Assembly (NCBI RefSeq): GCF_002938435.1
Contig: NZ_POQT01000018.1
Span: forward strand, 19,412 to 83,411
Length of the DNA stretch: 64,000 bases
From: Blastococcus saxobsidens
Lineage (GTDB): Bacteria > Actinomycetota > Actinomycetes > Mycobacteriales > Geodermatophilaceae
Direction of reading: 5' to 3'
The notes beneath the pieces are model-generated. The model was given only the letters and a program-made list of their open reading frames with translations, searched no databases and was not told the origin of the DNA. Below are positions 12,721 to 21,559 of the stretch, piece after piece (position 1 is the first letter of the stretch; every line of letters starts with the position of its first letter). A program made the translations under genes and the position numbers.

Positions 12721-13358
12721 GCCTGGCCCGCCGCCTCTGGGCGGACTCCACCGACCTCGCCGGGGCCACGCTGGCCCACCCGTTCGTGCGGGGGCTGGCC
12801 GACGGGTCGCTGCCGCGGGAGCGCTTCGCCGGCTACGTGGCCCAGGACGCCTTCTTCCTGCAGGCGTTCGCCCGCGGGTACGCGATGGCCGTCGTCCGCA
12901 GCCCCGACCGGGCCGGCCTGGAGGCGTTCGCCGACCTGCTGGCCGGGGTCCGCGAGGAGCTGCGGCTGCACGACGGGTACGCCGCGCGGGAGGACATCGC
13001 CCTGACCGGCGTCGAGCCGATGCCGGCGACCTCGGCCTACACCGACTTCCTGCTGGCCACCGCCGCCACCGGCGGCCTGGGGGAGACCTGCGCGGCGATG
13101 ACGCCGTGCATGCGGCTCTACGCCTTCCTCGGGCAGTCGCTGGCCGGTGGGTCCGCGGCGGCCTCCGACGGGCCCTTCGCCGAGTGGGTCACCACCTACG
13201 CCGATCCCGGCTTCGAGCAGCTGGCGGCGACGCTGGAGGAGCTGCTGGACCGGTACGCGGCCGACACCCCCGCCGTCGCTGCGGCCTACCGGCGGGCGAT
13301 GGAGCTGGAGCTGGGCTTCTTCGAATCGGCGTGGTCCGGAGGGGAACGGCGCGGCTGA
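12717..13358 (+). CDS. tenA: TenA-family aminopyrimidine aminohydrolase, TenA_C type
   Basis: A 213-residue TenA/thiaminase-II paralogue: [24 protein letters not shown] at the N-terminus and [12 protein letters not shown] at about residue 125, holding the catalytic Cys and following Tyr of TenA_C enzymes. These deaminate aminomethyl-aminopyrimidine to HMP, or hydrolyse thiamine, for salvage. It overlaps the upstream TenA_E gene by 4 nt. A Cys-type and a Glu-type TenA in tandem probably act in successive steps of pyrimidine salvage (inference). Confidence 0.88.
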   Translation: MSLARRLWADSTDLAGATLAHPFVRGLADGSLPRERFAGYVAQDAFFLQAFARGYAMAVVRSPDRAGLEAFADLLAGVREELRLHDGYAAREDIALTGVEPMPATSAYTDFLLATAATGGLGETCAAMTPCMRLYAFLGQSLAGGSAAASDGPFAEWVTTYADPGFEQLAATLEELLDRYAADTPAVAAAYRRAMELELGFFESAWSGGERRG

Positions 13359-13379
13359 GCGCTTGCTACCTTCGGCCTC

Positions 13380-13454
13380 GACACGGGGTGCCCGCGCACC
13401 GGGCTGAGATGACACCCGTCGAACCTGCCCAGGTCATGCTGGCGAAGGGATGTC
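13380..13454 (+). promoter_or_regulatory. TPP riboswitch (THI element) upstream of thiM-thiE-thiD
   Basis: Conserved segments in order: GACACGGGGTG, GGGCTGAGATGACACCCG, GAACCTG, GGTCATGCTGGCG and AAGGGATGTC. P1 pairs GACA (13380-13383) with TGTC (13451-13454). The Shine-Dalgarno-like GAAGGG lies in the 3' part of the aptamer, 8 nt before GTG 13457, so translational control is again likely. Confidence 0.95.
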
Positions 13455-13456
13455 AC

Positions 13457-14254
13457 GTGGACGTCGACGCGCTCGCGGCCGCTCGCGCGGCGCTCCGCAC
13501 GAGCAGCCCGCTCGTGCACTGCCTGACCAACACGGTGGTGCAGACGCTCACCGCCAACGTGCTGCTCGCCGTGGGCGCCGCGCCGGCGATGGTCGAGGCG
13601 CCCGAGGAGGCCGGCGACTTCGCCGCGATCGCCTCGGCGCTGCTGGTGAACGTCGGCACGGTGCACGGGCGCTCCGCCGAGGCCATGCGCGTCGCCGTCC
13701 GCTCCGCCGCGGCGGCCAAGACACCGTGGGTGCTCGACCCGGTGGCCGTGGGCGGCCTGCGGTTCCGCACCGACCTGGCGGTCGACCTGGCGGGCGGTGG
13801 GCCGGCCGTGGTGCGAGGCAACGCCTCGGAGGTCATGGCCCTGGCCGGCGCCGGTGCGGGCGGGCGCGGGGTGGACTCCACTGCGACCGCGGACGATGCG
13901 CTGGACGCCGCCGCCGCACTGGCCGCGCGCACCGGCGGGGTCGTCGCGGTCAGCGGCCCGGTCGACGTCGTCACCGACGGCTCGCGGGTCGTGCGGGTCG
14001 GTGGCGGGCACCCGCTGCTGACCCGGACGACGGGGGCCGGCTGCGCGCTGGGCGCGCTCACCGCGGCGTACGTCGCCGTGGCCGGGGACCGCCTGACCGG
14101 TGCGGTGGCGGCGCACGCGCACGTGGCGCTGGCCGCCGAGGCCGCCGCCGCGGTGTGCTCGGGACCGGGCACCTTCGCGGCGGCCTGGGTGGACGCGCTC
14201 GACGCGGTGACCGCCGACGACCTGCTGCGCGCCGACCTCCGGGACGAGTCGTGA
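13457..14254 (+). CDS. thiM: Hydroxyethylthiazole kinase ThiM
   Basis: A 265-residue ribokinase-fold kinase that phosphorylates hydroxyethylthiazole for thiamine salvage. Seen: [41 protein letters not shown] and the anion-hole/catalytic [18 protein letters not shown] 13457 follows the TPP riboswitch directly. Its TGA overlaps the thiE GTG (GTGA). Confidence 0.93.
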   Translation: MDVDALAAARAALRTSSPLVHCLTNTVVQTLTANVLLAVGAAPAMVEAPEEAGDFAAIASALLVNVGTVHGRSAEAMRVAVRSAAAAKTPWVLDPVAVGGLRFRTDLAVDLAGGGPAVVRGNASEVMALAGAGAGGRGVDSTATADDALDAAAALAARTGGVVAVSGPVDVVTDGSRVVRVGGGHPLLTRTTGAGCALGALTAAYVAVAGDRLTGAVAAHAHVALAAEAAAAVCSGPGTFAAAWVDALDAVTADDLLRADLRDES

Positions 14255-14907
14255 GGCCGGGCCTCGACCCGACCCTCTACCTGGTCACCGACACCGCACT
14301 CTCCCGTCCGCGCACCGTCGCCGACGTCGTGCGGGCCGCGGTCGCCGGGGGCGTGACGACGGTGCAGGTGCGCGACAAGGACGCCTCGCGGCGCGAGCTC
14401 TACGAGCTCACCCTCGCCGTCCGCGACGCGTTGGCCGGCGCTCCCGGCGTCGCGCTGTTCGTCAACGACGCGGTGGACGTCGCCCTGCTGGCCGGTGCCG
14501 ACGGCGTGCACATCGGCCAGGACGACCTGCCGCCGGCCGAGGTCCGTGCGCTGCTGGGCCCGGACCGGCTGCTGGGGCTGTCCGCGGGCACGACGGCGGA
14601 GATGGCGGCCACGCTGGCGCTGCCACCGGGCACGGTCGACGTCGTCGGCATCGGTCCGGTCTGGGCCACGCCCACCAAGCCGGACGCCGGCACCGGCCTG
14701 GGCCCCGGGGGCGTCGCGGCGCTGGCGGCGAGGGCCCGCGCCGCGGGGCTGCGGACGGTGGCGATCGGCGGCATCGACGCCGCGCGGGCGACCTCGGTGA
14801 CCGGCGTGGACGGCGTCTGCGTGGTCTCGGCGATCTGCGCGGCGCCCGATCCGGAGGCCGCGGCGCGTGCGCTGCGGTCGGCGGTCGGGACGGCGGTGGC
14901 GCGATGA
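14251..14907 (+). CDS. thiE: Thiamine phosphate synthase ThiE
   Basis: A 218-residue canonical Thi[48 protein letters not shown] and [20 protein letters not shown], the full set of diphosphate-binding motifs. It joins HMP-diphosphate and thiazole phosphate to give thiamine monophosphate. It is translationally coupled to thiM and thiD by 4-nt overlaps on both sides. This is the better thiE of the two family members in the window. Confidence 0.93.
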   Translation: MRPGLDPTLYLVTDTALSRPRTVADVVRAAVAGGVTTVQVRDKDASRRELYELTLAVRDALAGAPGVALFVNDAVDVALLAGADGVHIGQDDLPPAEVRALLGPDRLLGLSAGTTAEMAATLALPPGTVDVVGIGPVWATPTKPDAGTGLGPGGVAALAARARAAGLRTVAIGGIDAARATSVTGVDGVCVVSAICAAPDPEAAARALRSAVGTAVAR

Positions 14908-15728
14908 CCGGGGCGACGCCGACCGCCGTCGCGCTGACCGTCGCCGGCAGCGACCCCAGCGGTGGCGCCGGTATCCAGGCCGACCTGAAGACCTTCAGCG
15001 CTCTCGGCGTCTACGGCACCGCGGTGCTCACCGCGCTGACCGCGCAGAACACCCGCGGCGTCACCGGGGTGCACGCCGTTCCCGCGGCCTTCGTCGGCGA
15101 CCAGCTGCGCACGCTGCTCGACGACGTGCCCGTGGGAGCCACCAAGCTCGGCATGCTGGGCACGGCCGACGTCGTCCGGGAGGTGGCGGCGGTGCTCGCC
15201 GAGCGCCGCCCCGGCCCGGTGGTCTGCGACCCGGTGATGGTGGCTACCAGCGGCGACCGGCTGGTCGGGCAGGACGCCGTGGACGCCATCCGCACCGACC
15301 TGCTGCCGCTGGCCGCGCTGGTCACGCCCAACGTGCCGGAGGCGGCGGCGCTGCTCGACGGGCCGCCGGCGGGGACGGTGGACGCGATGGTCGAGCAGGC
15401 CCGGGCGCTGCTGGGCCTCGGCCCGGACGCGGTCCTGCTCAAGGGCGGGCACCTGGACGGGGAGGAGAGCGTCGACGTCCTGGTCGACGCCGGCGGGGTC
15501 CTGGTGACCCGGCGTCCGCGGGTGGCGACGTCGGCCACGCACGGCACCGGCTGCACCCTCTCCTCGGCGATCGCCGCCCTGGTCGCGCGCGGGGTGGGCG
15601 GGCCCGGTGCGTGGGAGTCGGTGGTCGAGCAGGCCCGCGACTACCTGCACGCGGCGCTCGGGGCGGGGGAGTCCCTCGGCATCGGGTCCGGCCACGGCCC
15701 GGTGCACCACTTCGTCCACCGGTGGTGA
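14904..15728 (+). CDS. thiD: Hydroxymethylpyrimidine/phosphomethylpyrimidine kinase ThiD
   Basis: A 274-residue ribokinase-family enzyme: [20 protein letters not shown] at residues 14-33, [13 protein letters not shown], and [16 protein letters not shown] with the anion-hole GTGC. It phosphorylates HMP and HMP-P. ATG 14904 overlaps the thiE stop (ATGA). It is the last gene of the rightward riboswitch operon. No ThiC (HMP synthase) is in the window, so de novo pyrimidine synthesis must be encoded elsewhere or the pyrimidine salvaged. Confidence 0.93.
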   Translation: MTGATPTAVALTVAGSDPSGGAGIQADLKTFSALGVYGTAVLTALTAQNTRGVTGVHAVPAAFVGDQLRTLLDDVPVGATKLGMLGTADVVREVAAVLAERRPGPVVCDPVMVATSGDRLVGQDAVDAIRTDLLPLAALVTPNVPEAAALLDGPPAGTVDAMVEQARALLGLGPDAVLLKGGHLDGEESVDVLVDAGGVLVTRRPRVATSATHGTGCTLSSAIAALVARGVGGPGAWESVVEQARDYLHAALGAGESLGIGSGHGPVHHFVHRW

Positions 15729-15784
15729 GAGGAACCGCTGCCCTTCACCACCGCCCCACCCCGCTTTTCCGCGGAAACCCACCC

Positions 15785-15806
15785 CTGCGTTTCCGCGGAG
15801 ACGCAG
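15785..15806. terminator. Hairpin between convergent thiD and mntH
   Basis: CTGCGTTTC and GAGACGCAG form a 9-bp stem (one G-T pair) with loop CGCG. It lies between two convergent genes and ends 3 nt before the mntH stop. A related TTTCCGCGGAAA palindrome sits just upstream (15766-15777). No U-tract, so any termination would be of the stem-only kind. Confidence 0.5.
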
Positions 15807-15808
15807 CG

Positions 15809-17104
15809 TCAGCCGAGCACGAGGCCCAGGAGCAGGTGGGCGTTGAGCCCGATGATCAGCGCCGCGACCACGCAGCCGGCGAGCGTGGTGACCCGCCGGT
15901 TCACCCAGCCGCCCATCAGGTCCCGGCGGCTGGTCAGCCACAGCAGCGGCACCAGCGCGAACGGGATGCCGAAGCTCAGCACCACCTGCGACCACACCAG
16001 CGCGGTCGTCGGGTCGCCGCCGAGCACCAGCACGGCCAGCGCCGGCGCGAGGGTGATCAGCCGGCGGGTGAGCACCGGGATGTGCCGGCGCAGGAACCCG
16101 GCCATGACCACCTGCCCGGCATGCGTGCCCACCGACGACGACGCGAAGCCGGAGGCCAGCAGCGCAACGGCGAAGGCCAGCGCCGCACCGGTGCCCAGCT
16201 GGTCGCCGAGCCCGGCGTGCACGCCCTCGAGGGTGTCGGCGCCGCTGCCGCTGGTGAACAGTTGGGCGGCGATGATCAGCATCGCCGCGTTCACCAGGCC
16301 GGCCAGCCCCATGGCCAGCAGCACGTCGAGGCGCTGGGCGCGCAGCAGCCGCCGTCGCCCCTGGTGGGTGCGCCCGGCGGTGACGGCGTCGCCGTAGCGG
16401 CCGGGGGTGAGCGCGGAGTGCACGTAGATGACGTGCGGCATGACGGTGGCGCCGAGGATGCCGGTGGCCAGCACGATGCTGTCCGCGCCGTCGAACGACG
16501 GCACCATCCCGTTCGCCACGCCGCCGACGTCCACCCCGGCGCCGACGAGCGTGTAGCCGAAGCCGAGGCCCACCACGAGCAGCAGCCCGGTGATCACCCG
16601 CTCGAACGGCCGGTGCCCCCGGGACTGCGCGGCCAGCAGGACGAACGCGACGACCGCGGTGATCAGCCCGCCGATCGGCAGCGGCACCCCGAACAGCAGG
16701 TTGAGCGCCACCGCGCCGCCGACGATCTCGGCGAGGTCGGTGGCGATGGCGACCGCCTCGGCCTGCAGCCACAGCCCCCAGGTGACCGGCCGGGGAAAGC
16801 GCTCGCGGCACAGCGTGGCCAGGTCGCGACCGGTGGCCAGCCCGAGCTTGGCCGTGAGCGACTGGATCAGCATCGCCATGAGGTTCGCCGCGACGATGAC
16901 CCACAGCAGGGTGTAGCCGAAGGCGGCGCCGCCGGAGAAGTTCGTCGCGAAGTTGCCGGGGTCGACGTAGGCGACGGCGGCCACGAACGCCGGGCCGAGC
17001 ATCGACCACAGGCGCCGGCGGCCGGGTGCGGGCGCGTTCGCGGGCGTCCGGGCGGCCCCCAACGTGGTCGGCAGGACGGCTGCCTCGGTCTTGGACAGGT
17101 ACAC
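15809..17104 (-). CDS. mntH: NRAMP-family divalent metal (Mn2+/Fe2+) transporter MntH
   Basis: A 431-residue NRAMP protein. The metal-binding DPGN of helix 1 is in AYVDPGNFATNFSGG, and the helix-6 MPH motif is in GATVMPHVIYVHSAL. About 11 hydrophobic helices, matching family length. It imports Mn2+ or Fe2+ with protons. GTG 17104 follows GAGG at 7 nt. A DtxR-type dyad at 17199-17215, about 95 nt upstream, may give metal control. The gene is convergent with thiD and divergent from the frameshifted SDR. Confidence 0.92.
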   Translation of the reverse strand: MYLSKTEAAVLPTTLGAARTPANAPAPGRRRLWSMLGPAFVAAVAYVDPGNFATNFSGGAAFGYTLLWVIVAANLMAMLIQSLTAKLGLATGRDLATLCRERFPRPVTWGLWLQAEAVAIATDLAEIVGGAVALNLLFGVPLPIGGLITAVVAFVLLAAQSRGHRPFERVITGLLLVVGLGFGYTLVGAGVDVGGVANGMVPSFDGADSIVLATGILGATVMPHVIYVHSALTPGRYGDAVTAGRTHQGRRRLLRAQRLDVLLAMGLAGLVNAAMLIIAAQLFTSGSGADTLEGVHAGLGDQLGTGAALAFAVALLASGFASSSVGTHAGQVVMAGFLRRHIPVLTRRLITLAPALAVLVLGGDPTTALVWSQVVLSFGIPFALVPLLWLTSRRDLMGGWVNRRVTTLAGCVVAALIIGLNAHLLLGLVLG

Positions 17105-17198
17105 GGCGGCCTCGCAGGGCGGTTCAGGACTGGGTGGTCGCTCCTGTCCTGCCCTCCGGGGGTGTCACGCGGGGGCCGACCCGTGGCCCCGGCGGGCC

Positions 17199-17215
17199 AA
17201 GGTCAGCCTCGCCTT
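17199..17215 (-). promoter_or_regulatory. Possible DtxR/MntR-family box upstream of mntH
   Basis: AAGGTCAGCCTCGCCTT is an imperfect dyad with the AGGT..AG.CT...CCT pattern of DtxR/IdeR/MntR sites (about 12 of 19 positions of the IdeR consensus when extended). Position upstream of a Mn/Fe importer makes it plausible; the match is much weaker than the box at 52474. Confidence 0.35.
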
Positions 17216-17223
17216 CCCCCCTG

Positions 17224-17282
17224 GGCATGGGAAGCGATACATGCGTTCTGACCGCGGAAACGGGTGTATCGCTTCCCATGCC
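17224..17282. repeat. Interspersed hairpin repeat, copy 1
   Basis: Perfect 18-bp inverted repeat: GGCATGGGAAGCGATACA (17224-17241) and its complement (17265-17282), with a 23-nt loop. The same arms recur at 21477-21542 and 36650-36708. This copy lies between the divergent mntH and SDR genes. Confidence 0.9.
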
Positions 17283-17404
17283 TGGCAGTCGCTCGGGGGA
17301 ACGGCTACCGCGCGACCTCGACGGCAGACGTGCGACCGGGCACGCGTGGCCGGCCGCGAGCGTGGGCAGGAGGGTCTGTCCCGCCGTCCCCAGCTGGAGG
17401 TCCC

Positions 17405-18207
17405 GTGTCCGACGCAGCAGTCCGCCCCCTCGCCCTCGTCACCGGTGCCTCCAGCGGCATCGGGCTCGAGCTGGCCAAGCAGTTCGCCGAGCACGGCTTC
17501 GACCTGATCGTGGTCGCGGAGGACGACGAGCTGGACGCGGCGAAGCTCCAGCTCCAGCAGCGGGGGGCCGCCGTCTCCGACATCCGGGCCGACCTCACGC
17601 GGCGGGCGGAGGTGGAGAAGGTGGTCGCCGCCGTCCGCGGGGCCGGCCGGCCGCTGGACGCCGCCGCGCTCAACGCCGGCGTGGGCGTCGCGGCCGGTTC
17701 GCCGAGACCGACCTCGACGCCGAGATCGGCATGGTGGAGCTGAACTGCGTGTCCACGCTGCACCTGGCCAAGCGGGTCGTGCAGGACATGGTGGCGCGGA
17801 ACGAGGGGCGGATCCTGTTCACCTCCTCGGTCGCCTCCCAGGCCCCCGAGCCGTTCCAGTCGGTCTACTCCGCGACCAAGGCCTTCGTGCAGTTCCTCGC
17901 GCTGGGCATCCGCGAGGAGCTCACCAACACCGGCGTCACCGTCACCGCGCTGCTGCCGGGGCCCACCGAGACGGAATTCTTCGACCGGGCCGAGGCGACC
18001 GACACCAAGCTCGGTGCCAGCGACAGCAAGGACGATCCCGCCCAGGTGGCCCGGCAGGGGTTCGAGGGCCTGATGAAGGGGGAGGCATCGGTGTTCGCCG
18101 GGTCGGGGTCCAGCAAGCTCATGGGCAAGCTGTCGGCCGTGCTCCCCGACGCGATCGCCGGCAAGAGCCACAAGCCGATGCTCCGGCCGGGGTCCGCGCA
18201 GGGCTGA
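17405..18207 (+). pseudogene. Short-chain dehydrogenase/reductase, frameshifted
   Basis: GTG 17405 follows GGAGG. The first frame gives a classical SDR N-terminus: ALVTGASSGIGLELAKQFAE (TGxxxGIG cofactor motif) and ALNAGVGV (the NAG motif). It then derails and stops at 17743. The rest continues one frame back: GRFAETDLDAEIGMVELNCVS, TSSVASQAPEP, the catalytic YSATK and PGPTETEFF, ending at 18207. One inserted base near 17685-17700 would rejoin them into a protein of about 268 residues. Either a disabling deletion or a sequence error; no slippery site is evident. Substrate unknown. Confidence 0.8.
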
Positions 18208-18230
18208 GCCCGCTGCGGCACGATGGCGGG

Positions 18231-18779
18231 GTGGAGCCGCCCGAGCTGACCCCTGGCCCGCTGGGGATGCGGCCGTGGCGGGACGACGACGTCGACGCCC
18301 TGTTCGCCGCCCAGCAGGACCCGGTCGCGCGGCTGTGGTCGGGCACCGGGGGTGTCTCCTCGCGGGCGGACGCCGTCGCGCTGCTCGCCACGCTGCGCAC
18401 GGACGCCGACCGCGCGTCGTGGGCGGTCGTGGACGGCGCCACGGGGGAGCTGCTCGGCTCGGTGTCGGTTCACTCGATCGACCCGCGCCAGGGCGACGCA
18501 CAGATCGGCTACTGGACCGCGCCGCCCGCCCGTGGCCGCGGAGTGGCACCGACCGCCGTGGACGCCGCCTGCCGCTGGGCCTTCGACGCGCTGCCGGTCG
18601 AGCGCATCGAGCTGTGCCACGCCGTGGAGAACGCCGCGTCGGCGCGGGTCGCGGAGAAGGCCGGCTTCACCTACGAGGGGCGGCTGCGCCGGTCCTTCCG
18701 GTACGGCGACGGCGTGAAGCACGACGAGCTGCTGTGGGCCCGGCTGGACGACGACCCGGCGCCGTCCCTGCCGGGCTGA
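18231..18779 (+). CDS. GNAT N-acetyltransferase (RimJ/RimL type)
   Basis: A 182-residue GNAT protein: [15 protein letters not shown] at the N-terminus, the acetyl-CoA-binding [20 protein letters not shown] (about residues 89-108; Q/RxxGxG-like ARGRGVA), then [18 protein letters not shown] (N-terminal acetylation or small-molecule subclass). GTG 18231 is 23 nt after the SDR remnant stop. Substrate cannot be assigned. It may be co-transcribed with the SDR. Confidence 0.82.
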   Translation: MEPPELTPGPLGMRPWRDDDVDALFAAQQDPVARLWSGTGGVSSRADAVALLATLRTDADRASWAVVDGATGELLGSVSVHSIDPRQGDAQIGYWTAPPARGRGVAPTAVDAACRWAFDALPVERIELCHAVENAASARVAEKAGFTYEGRLRRSFRYGDGVKHDELLWARLDDDPAPSLPG

Positions 18780-18783
18780 GCGG

Positions 18784-19470
18784 TCACAGCGCGACGGTCA
18801 GGCCCTCGGGTGCCGGGCGGTCCAGCGCCTCGGCGACGTCGCGGCGCATCGGCGCGAGCCCGGCGCCGGCCAGGACGACGTCCCGCACGAACCCGTGCCA
18901 CCGGTGGGCGCCGCGCAGCATGCTGTGCCCGCCGGCGACGGTGAACCGGGCCACCCGGGCCCCGGCCTGCTGCGCCCGGACGGCGAACTCCTCCGACAGG
19001 CCCGCCGGCACCCAGCGGTCGCCCCGACCGTGCAGGATCACCACGCTGCGCCCCCGCAGGTGCTCCACCGGCTCGCCGGGGGGCGTCCAGGGCGCCAGCG
19101 CGCAGACCGCGGCCACGCCGTCGTGACCGCCGGCGCGGAGGACGGCCCGCCCGCCCATCGAGTGGCCGACCAGCACGACCGGCAGGTCGCCGTGCTCGTC
19201 GCGGATCCGGTCCAGTGCCCAGCGCACGTCGGCGTAGGCGTCGGCGGCCACCCCGTTCCAGCCGGCCAGGCGGTACCGCAGCAGGCAGGTGGTGAGCCCC
19301 TGAGCCCCGCCCGCGGCGGACACGAACTGCTCGATCGCGCGCATCCGGACCAGCGACAGCGCCCGCTCCTTAGGCGGCTCCACGCTGGCCACCGTGCCGC
19401 CGTGGCAGAACAGCGCGACCGCGCGCGGGCGCCCGGTCGCCGGGTGGGTCTCCAGGACCGGCGCGGTCAC
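18784..19470 (-). CDS. Alpha/beta-hydrolase family protein
   Basis: A 228-residue alpha/beta-hydrolase fold protein. The oxyanion region is [11 protein letters not shown], the nucleophile elbow is [11 protein letters not shown] (Ser at about residue 105), and the charge-relay Asp and His are in HGRGDRWVP and [10 protein letters not shown]. Substrate unknown; the dienelactone-hydrolase-like layout suggests an esterase or lipase-like activity. ATG 19470 overlaps the upstream small membrane protein gene by 4 nt. Confidence 0.8.
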   Translation of the reverse strand: MTAPVLETHPATGRPRAVALFCHGGTVASVEPPKERALSLVRMRAIEQFVSAAGGAQGLTTCLLRYRLAGWNGVAADAYADVRWALDRIRDEHGDLPVVLVGHSMGGRAVLRAGGHDGVAAVCALAPWTPPGEPVEHLRGRSVVILHGRGDRWVPAGLSEEFAVRAQQAGARVARFTVAGGHSMLRGAHRWHGFVRDVVLAGAGLAPMRRDVAEALDRPAPEGLTVAL

Positions 19471-19679
19471 CGGCGCCGGCCTCCGCGCCCGCCACCGCGC
19501 AGCGTCGCCCGGGCGCGGTCACCGAGCTCCCCGGCCTTGAGCAGGGCGCCGCTGATCCGCGAGGGACCCCCGCGCCGCTCCAGGGCCCGGCCGATCCTGC
19601 GCAGCAGGCCGGTGGCCAGCGGGACGACGACGGTGAGGAGCAGCCAGGTGCGCAGCCGGGCGGTGAGGAAGAGCCACAT
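19467..19679 (-). CDS. Small membrane-anchored basic protein
   Basis: Seventy residues: one N-terminal hydrophobic helix ([18 protein letters not shown], about 9-26) then a strongly basic tail ending GGRGGRRR. Its stop overlaps the alpha/beta-hydrolase start (ATGA), which supports it as a real, co-translated gene. No family recognised; function unknown. Confidence 0.65.
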   Translation of the reverse strand: MWLFLTARLRTWLLLTVVVPLATGLLRRIGRALERRGGPSRISGALLKAGELGDRARATLRGGGRGGRRR

Positions 19680-19719
19680 GGTCTCCAGCCTTCCCCGCCG
19701 GACCGTGCCGGAACCCCGG

Positions 19720-20742
19720 TCAGCCGTCCTCGGCCGCGAGCCGGACGATCATCTTGCCGGTGTTGCCGCCGCGCAGGAGGTCGAGGAAGGTGTCCACCGC
19801 GTTCTCCAGCCCCTCCCGCACGGTCTCCCGGACCACCAGGTCACCGGCGCGCAGCCACTCCGGCACCTGGGCGGCGAACGCCGGCTGCAGGTCGGTGTGG
19901 TCGCCGACGATGAACCCGCGCAGGCTCAGCTTCTTGCTGACCATCTGAAACATGTTCCGCGGCCCGGGCGGCGGCTCGACGGCGTTGTAGGCGGAGATCG
20001 CGCCGCACAGCGCGGCCCGGCCGTGCTCGTTGAACGCGCCGATCGCTGCTTCCAGGTGCTCGCCCCCGACGTTGTCGAAGTAGACGTCGATGCCGTCCGG
20101 GGCCGCGGCCGCGAGCAGGTCGGCGACGCGCCCGTCGTGGTAGTCGAAGGCCGTGGTGAAGCCGAGCTCCTCGGTCAGCCAGCGCACCTTGTCCGGTGTC
20201 CCGGCGCTGCCGATCACCGCCGACGCCCCGCTCAGCCGGGCGAACTGGCCCACGAGACTGCCGACGGCGCCGGCCGCGCCCGACACGAAGACGGTGTCGC
20301 CCGCCCGGAACTCCGCGAGCCGGAACAGCCCGGCCCAGGCGGTCAGCCCCGGCATTCCCAGGACGCCGAGGTGGTAGCTGGGCGGGATGCCGGGCAGCTC
20401 GGGCAGCACGCGCACGTGCGCGGCGTCGAGGACGGCGACGTCGCGCCATGCGGCGTCGGCGAGGACCAGGGAACCCTCGGGGACGTCGGCGGACCGCGAG
20501 GCGACGACCCGGCCGACGGCGCCGCCGCGCATGGTCTCGCCGATCTCCCACCGGGCGGCGTAGGACTTCCCGGCGTTCATCCGGCCGCGCATGTACGGGT
20601 CGACCGACATCACGAGCATCCGGATGACGACCTGGCCCTCGGCGGGGTCGGGCCGGTCGAGCTCGACCAGCCGGAAGTCGTCGGGGGTGGGCTCGCCGTG
20701 CGGCCGGGCCGCCAGCTGCCATTCACGGGTGCGCACGGTCAC
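19720..20742 (-). CDS. MDR-family NADP-dependent oxidoreductase (CurA/leukotriene B4 12-hydroxydehydrogenase-like)
   Basis: A 340-residue zinc-independent medium-chain reductase: [11 protein letters not shown] near residue 50, [31 protein letters not shown] (AxxGxxG NADP motif, about 148-165), [14 protein letters not shown] and [16 protein letters not shown]. Family members reduce alpha,beta-unsaturated ketones and aldehydes. GTG 20742 chosen since homology starts at [12 protein letters not shown] 20736 is an alternative. Divergent from msrA with about 70 nt between, so both may answer to electrophile or oxidant stress (inference). Confidence 0.88.
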   Translation of the reverse strand: MTVRTREWQLAARPHGEPTPDDFRLVELDRPDPAEGQVVIRMLVMSVDPYMRGRMNAGKSYAARWEIGETMRGGAVGRVVASRSADVPEGSLVLADAAWRDVAVLDAAHVRVLPELPGIPPSYHLGVLGMPGLTAWAGLFRLAEFRAGDTVFVSGAAGAVGSLVGQFARLSGASAVIGSAGTPDKVRWLTEELGFTTAFDYHDGRVADLLAAAAPDGIDVYFDNVGGEHLEAAIGAFNEHGRAALCGAISAYNAVEPPPGPRNMFQMVSKKLSLRGFIVGDHTDLQPAFAAQVPEWLRAGDLVVRETVREGLENAVDTFLDLLRGGNTGKMIVRLAAEDG

Positions 20743-20811
20743 CCGTCGATCATGCGCCCGACCAGGTGCATCGCGTGCCACCGGGTTGCGACGCCGTCCT
20801 ACGCTCGGGAC

Positions 20812-21465
20812 ATGTTGTTCTCCCGTGCCAAGACCGAACTGGTCGCGCCCGAGGGCGCCCTGCCGGGTCGTCCCGACCCGCTGCCGCACGTGCCCGAGGT
20901 GCACGCGGTCAACGGCAACCGCATCCAGCCGCCGTTCCCCGACGGCATGCAGACCGCCGTCTTCGGTGCCGGGTGCTTCTGGGGCGTGGAGAAGGTCTTC
21001 TGGGAGACCCCGGGCATCTACTCGACCGCCGCGGGCTACGCGGGCGGGTACACCCGGAACCCGACCTACGACGAGGTCTGCTCGGCGCGCACCGGGCACA
21101 CCGAGGTGGTTCTCGTCGTGTTCGACCCCGCGGTGATCTCCTACGAGCGGCTGCTCAAGGTCTTCTGGGAGGACCACGACCCGACGCAGGGCATGCGGCA
21201 GGGCAACGACATCGGCACCCAGTACCGCTCGGCGATCTACTACGCGTCGCCCGAGCAGGAGCAGGCCGCACGGGCCACCCGGGACGCCTACCAGGAGCGG
21301 CTGCAGGCGGCCGGCTACGGCGAGATCACCACCGAGATCGCGCCGCTGGGCCAGTTCTTCTACGCCGAGGACTACCACCAGCAGTACCTCTACAAGGTGC
21401 CGAACGGCTACTGCCCCGTGCACTCGACCGGCGTCTCCTGCCCGGTCGGCCTGCCCGGCGTCTGA
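20812..21465 (+). CDS. msrA: Peptide-methionine (S)-S-oxide reductase MsrA
   Basis: A 217-residue MsrA. The catalytic [13 protein letters not shown] motif (Cys at about residue 55) and [23 protein letters not shown] and YRSAIYY are all present. The C-terminal [15 protein letters not shown] supplies recycling cysteines. It repairs S-methionine sulfoxide using thioredoxin. ATG 20812 is 6 nt after a TACGCT -10 hexamer (20800-20805) with no RBS, suggesting a leaderless transcript. Repeat copy 2 lies immediately downstream. Confidence 0.95.
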   Translation: MLFSRAKTELVAPEGALPGRPDPLPHVPEVHAVNGNRIQPPFPDGMQTAVFGAGCFWGVEKVFWETPGIYSTAAGYAGGYTRNPTYDEVCSARTGHTEVVLVVFDPAVISYERLLKVFWEDHDPTQGMRQGNDIGTQYRSAIYYASPEQEQAARATRDAYQERLQAAGYGEITTEIAPLGQFFYAEDYHQQYLYKVPNGYCPVHSTGVSCPVGLPGV

Positions 21466-21476
21466 CGCGCCCCACG

Positions 21477-21542
21477 CCAGGCATGGGAAGCGATACCTGC
21501 GTCTTCCGCGCCGCTGACGCAGGTGATGCTTCCCATGCCTGG
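21477..21542. repeat. Interspersed hairpin repeat, copy 2
   Basis: Arms of 27 nt (21477-21503 and 21516-21542) around a 12-nt loop. Both arms contain the family core GCATGGGAAGC or its complement; the only mismatches fall in the GATA segment of the stem. It lies between msrA and the haloalkane dehalogenase-like gene, ending 17 nt before the latter's ATG. Confidence 0.88.
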
Positions 21543-21559
21543 CCTGGCAGGGTGGCGGC

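Noticed and set aside
15757..15806. TTTCCGCGGAAA-type palindromes as a further member of the interspersed repeat family
   Set aside because: They share no core with GGCATGGGAAGCGATACA and are better explained as a terminator between convergent genes.
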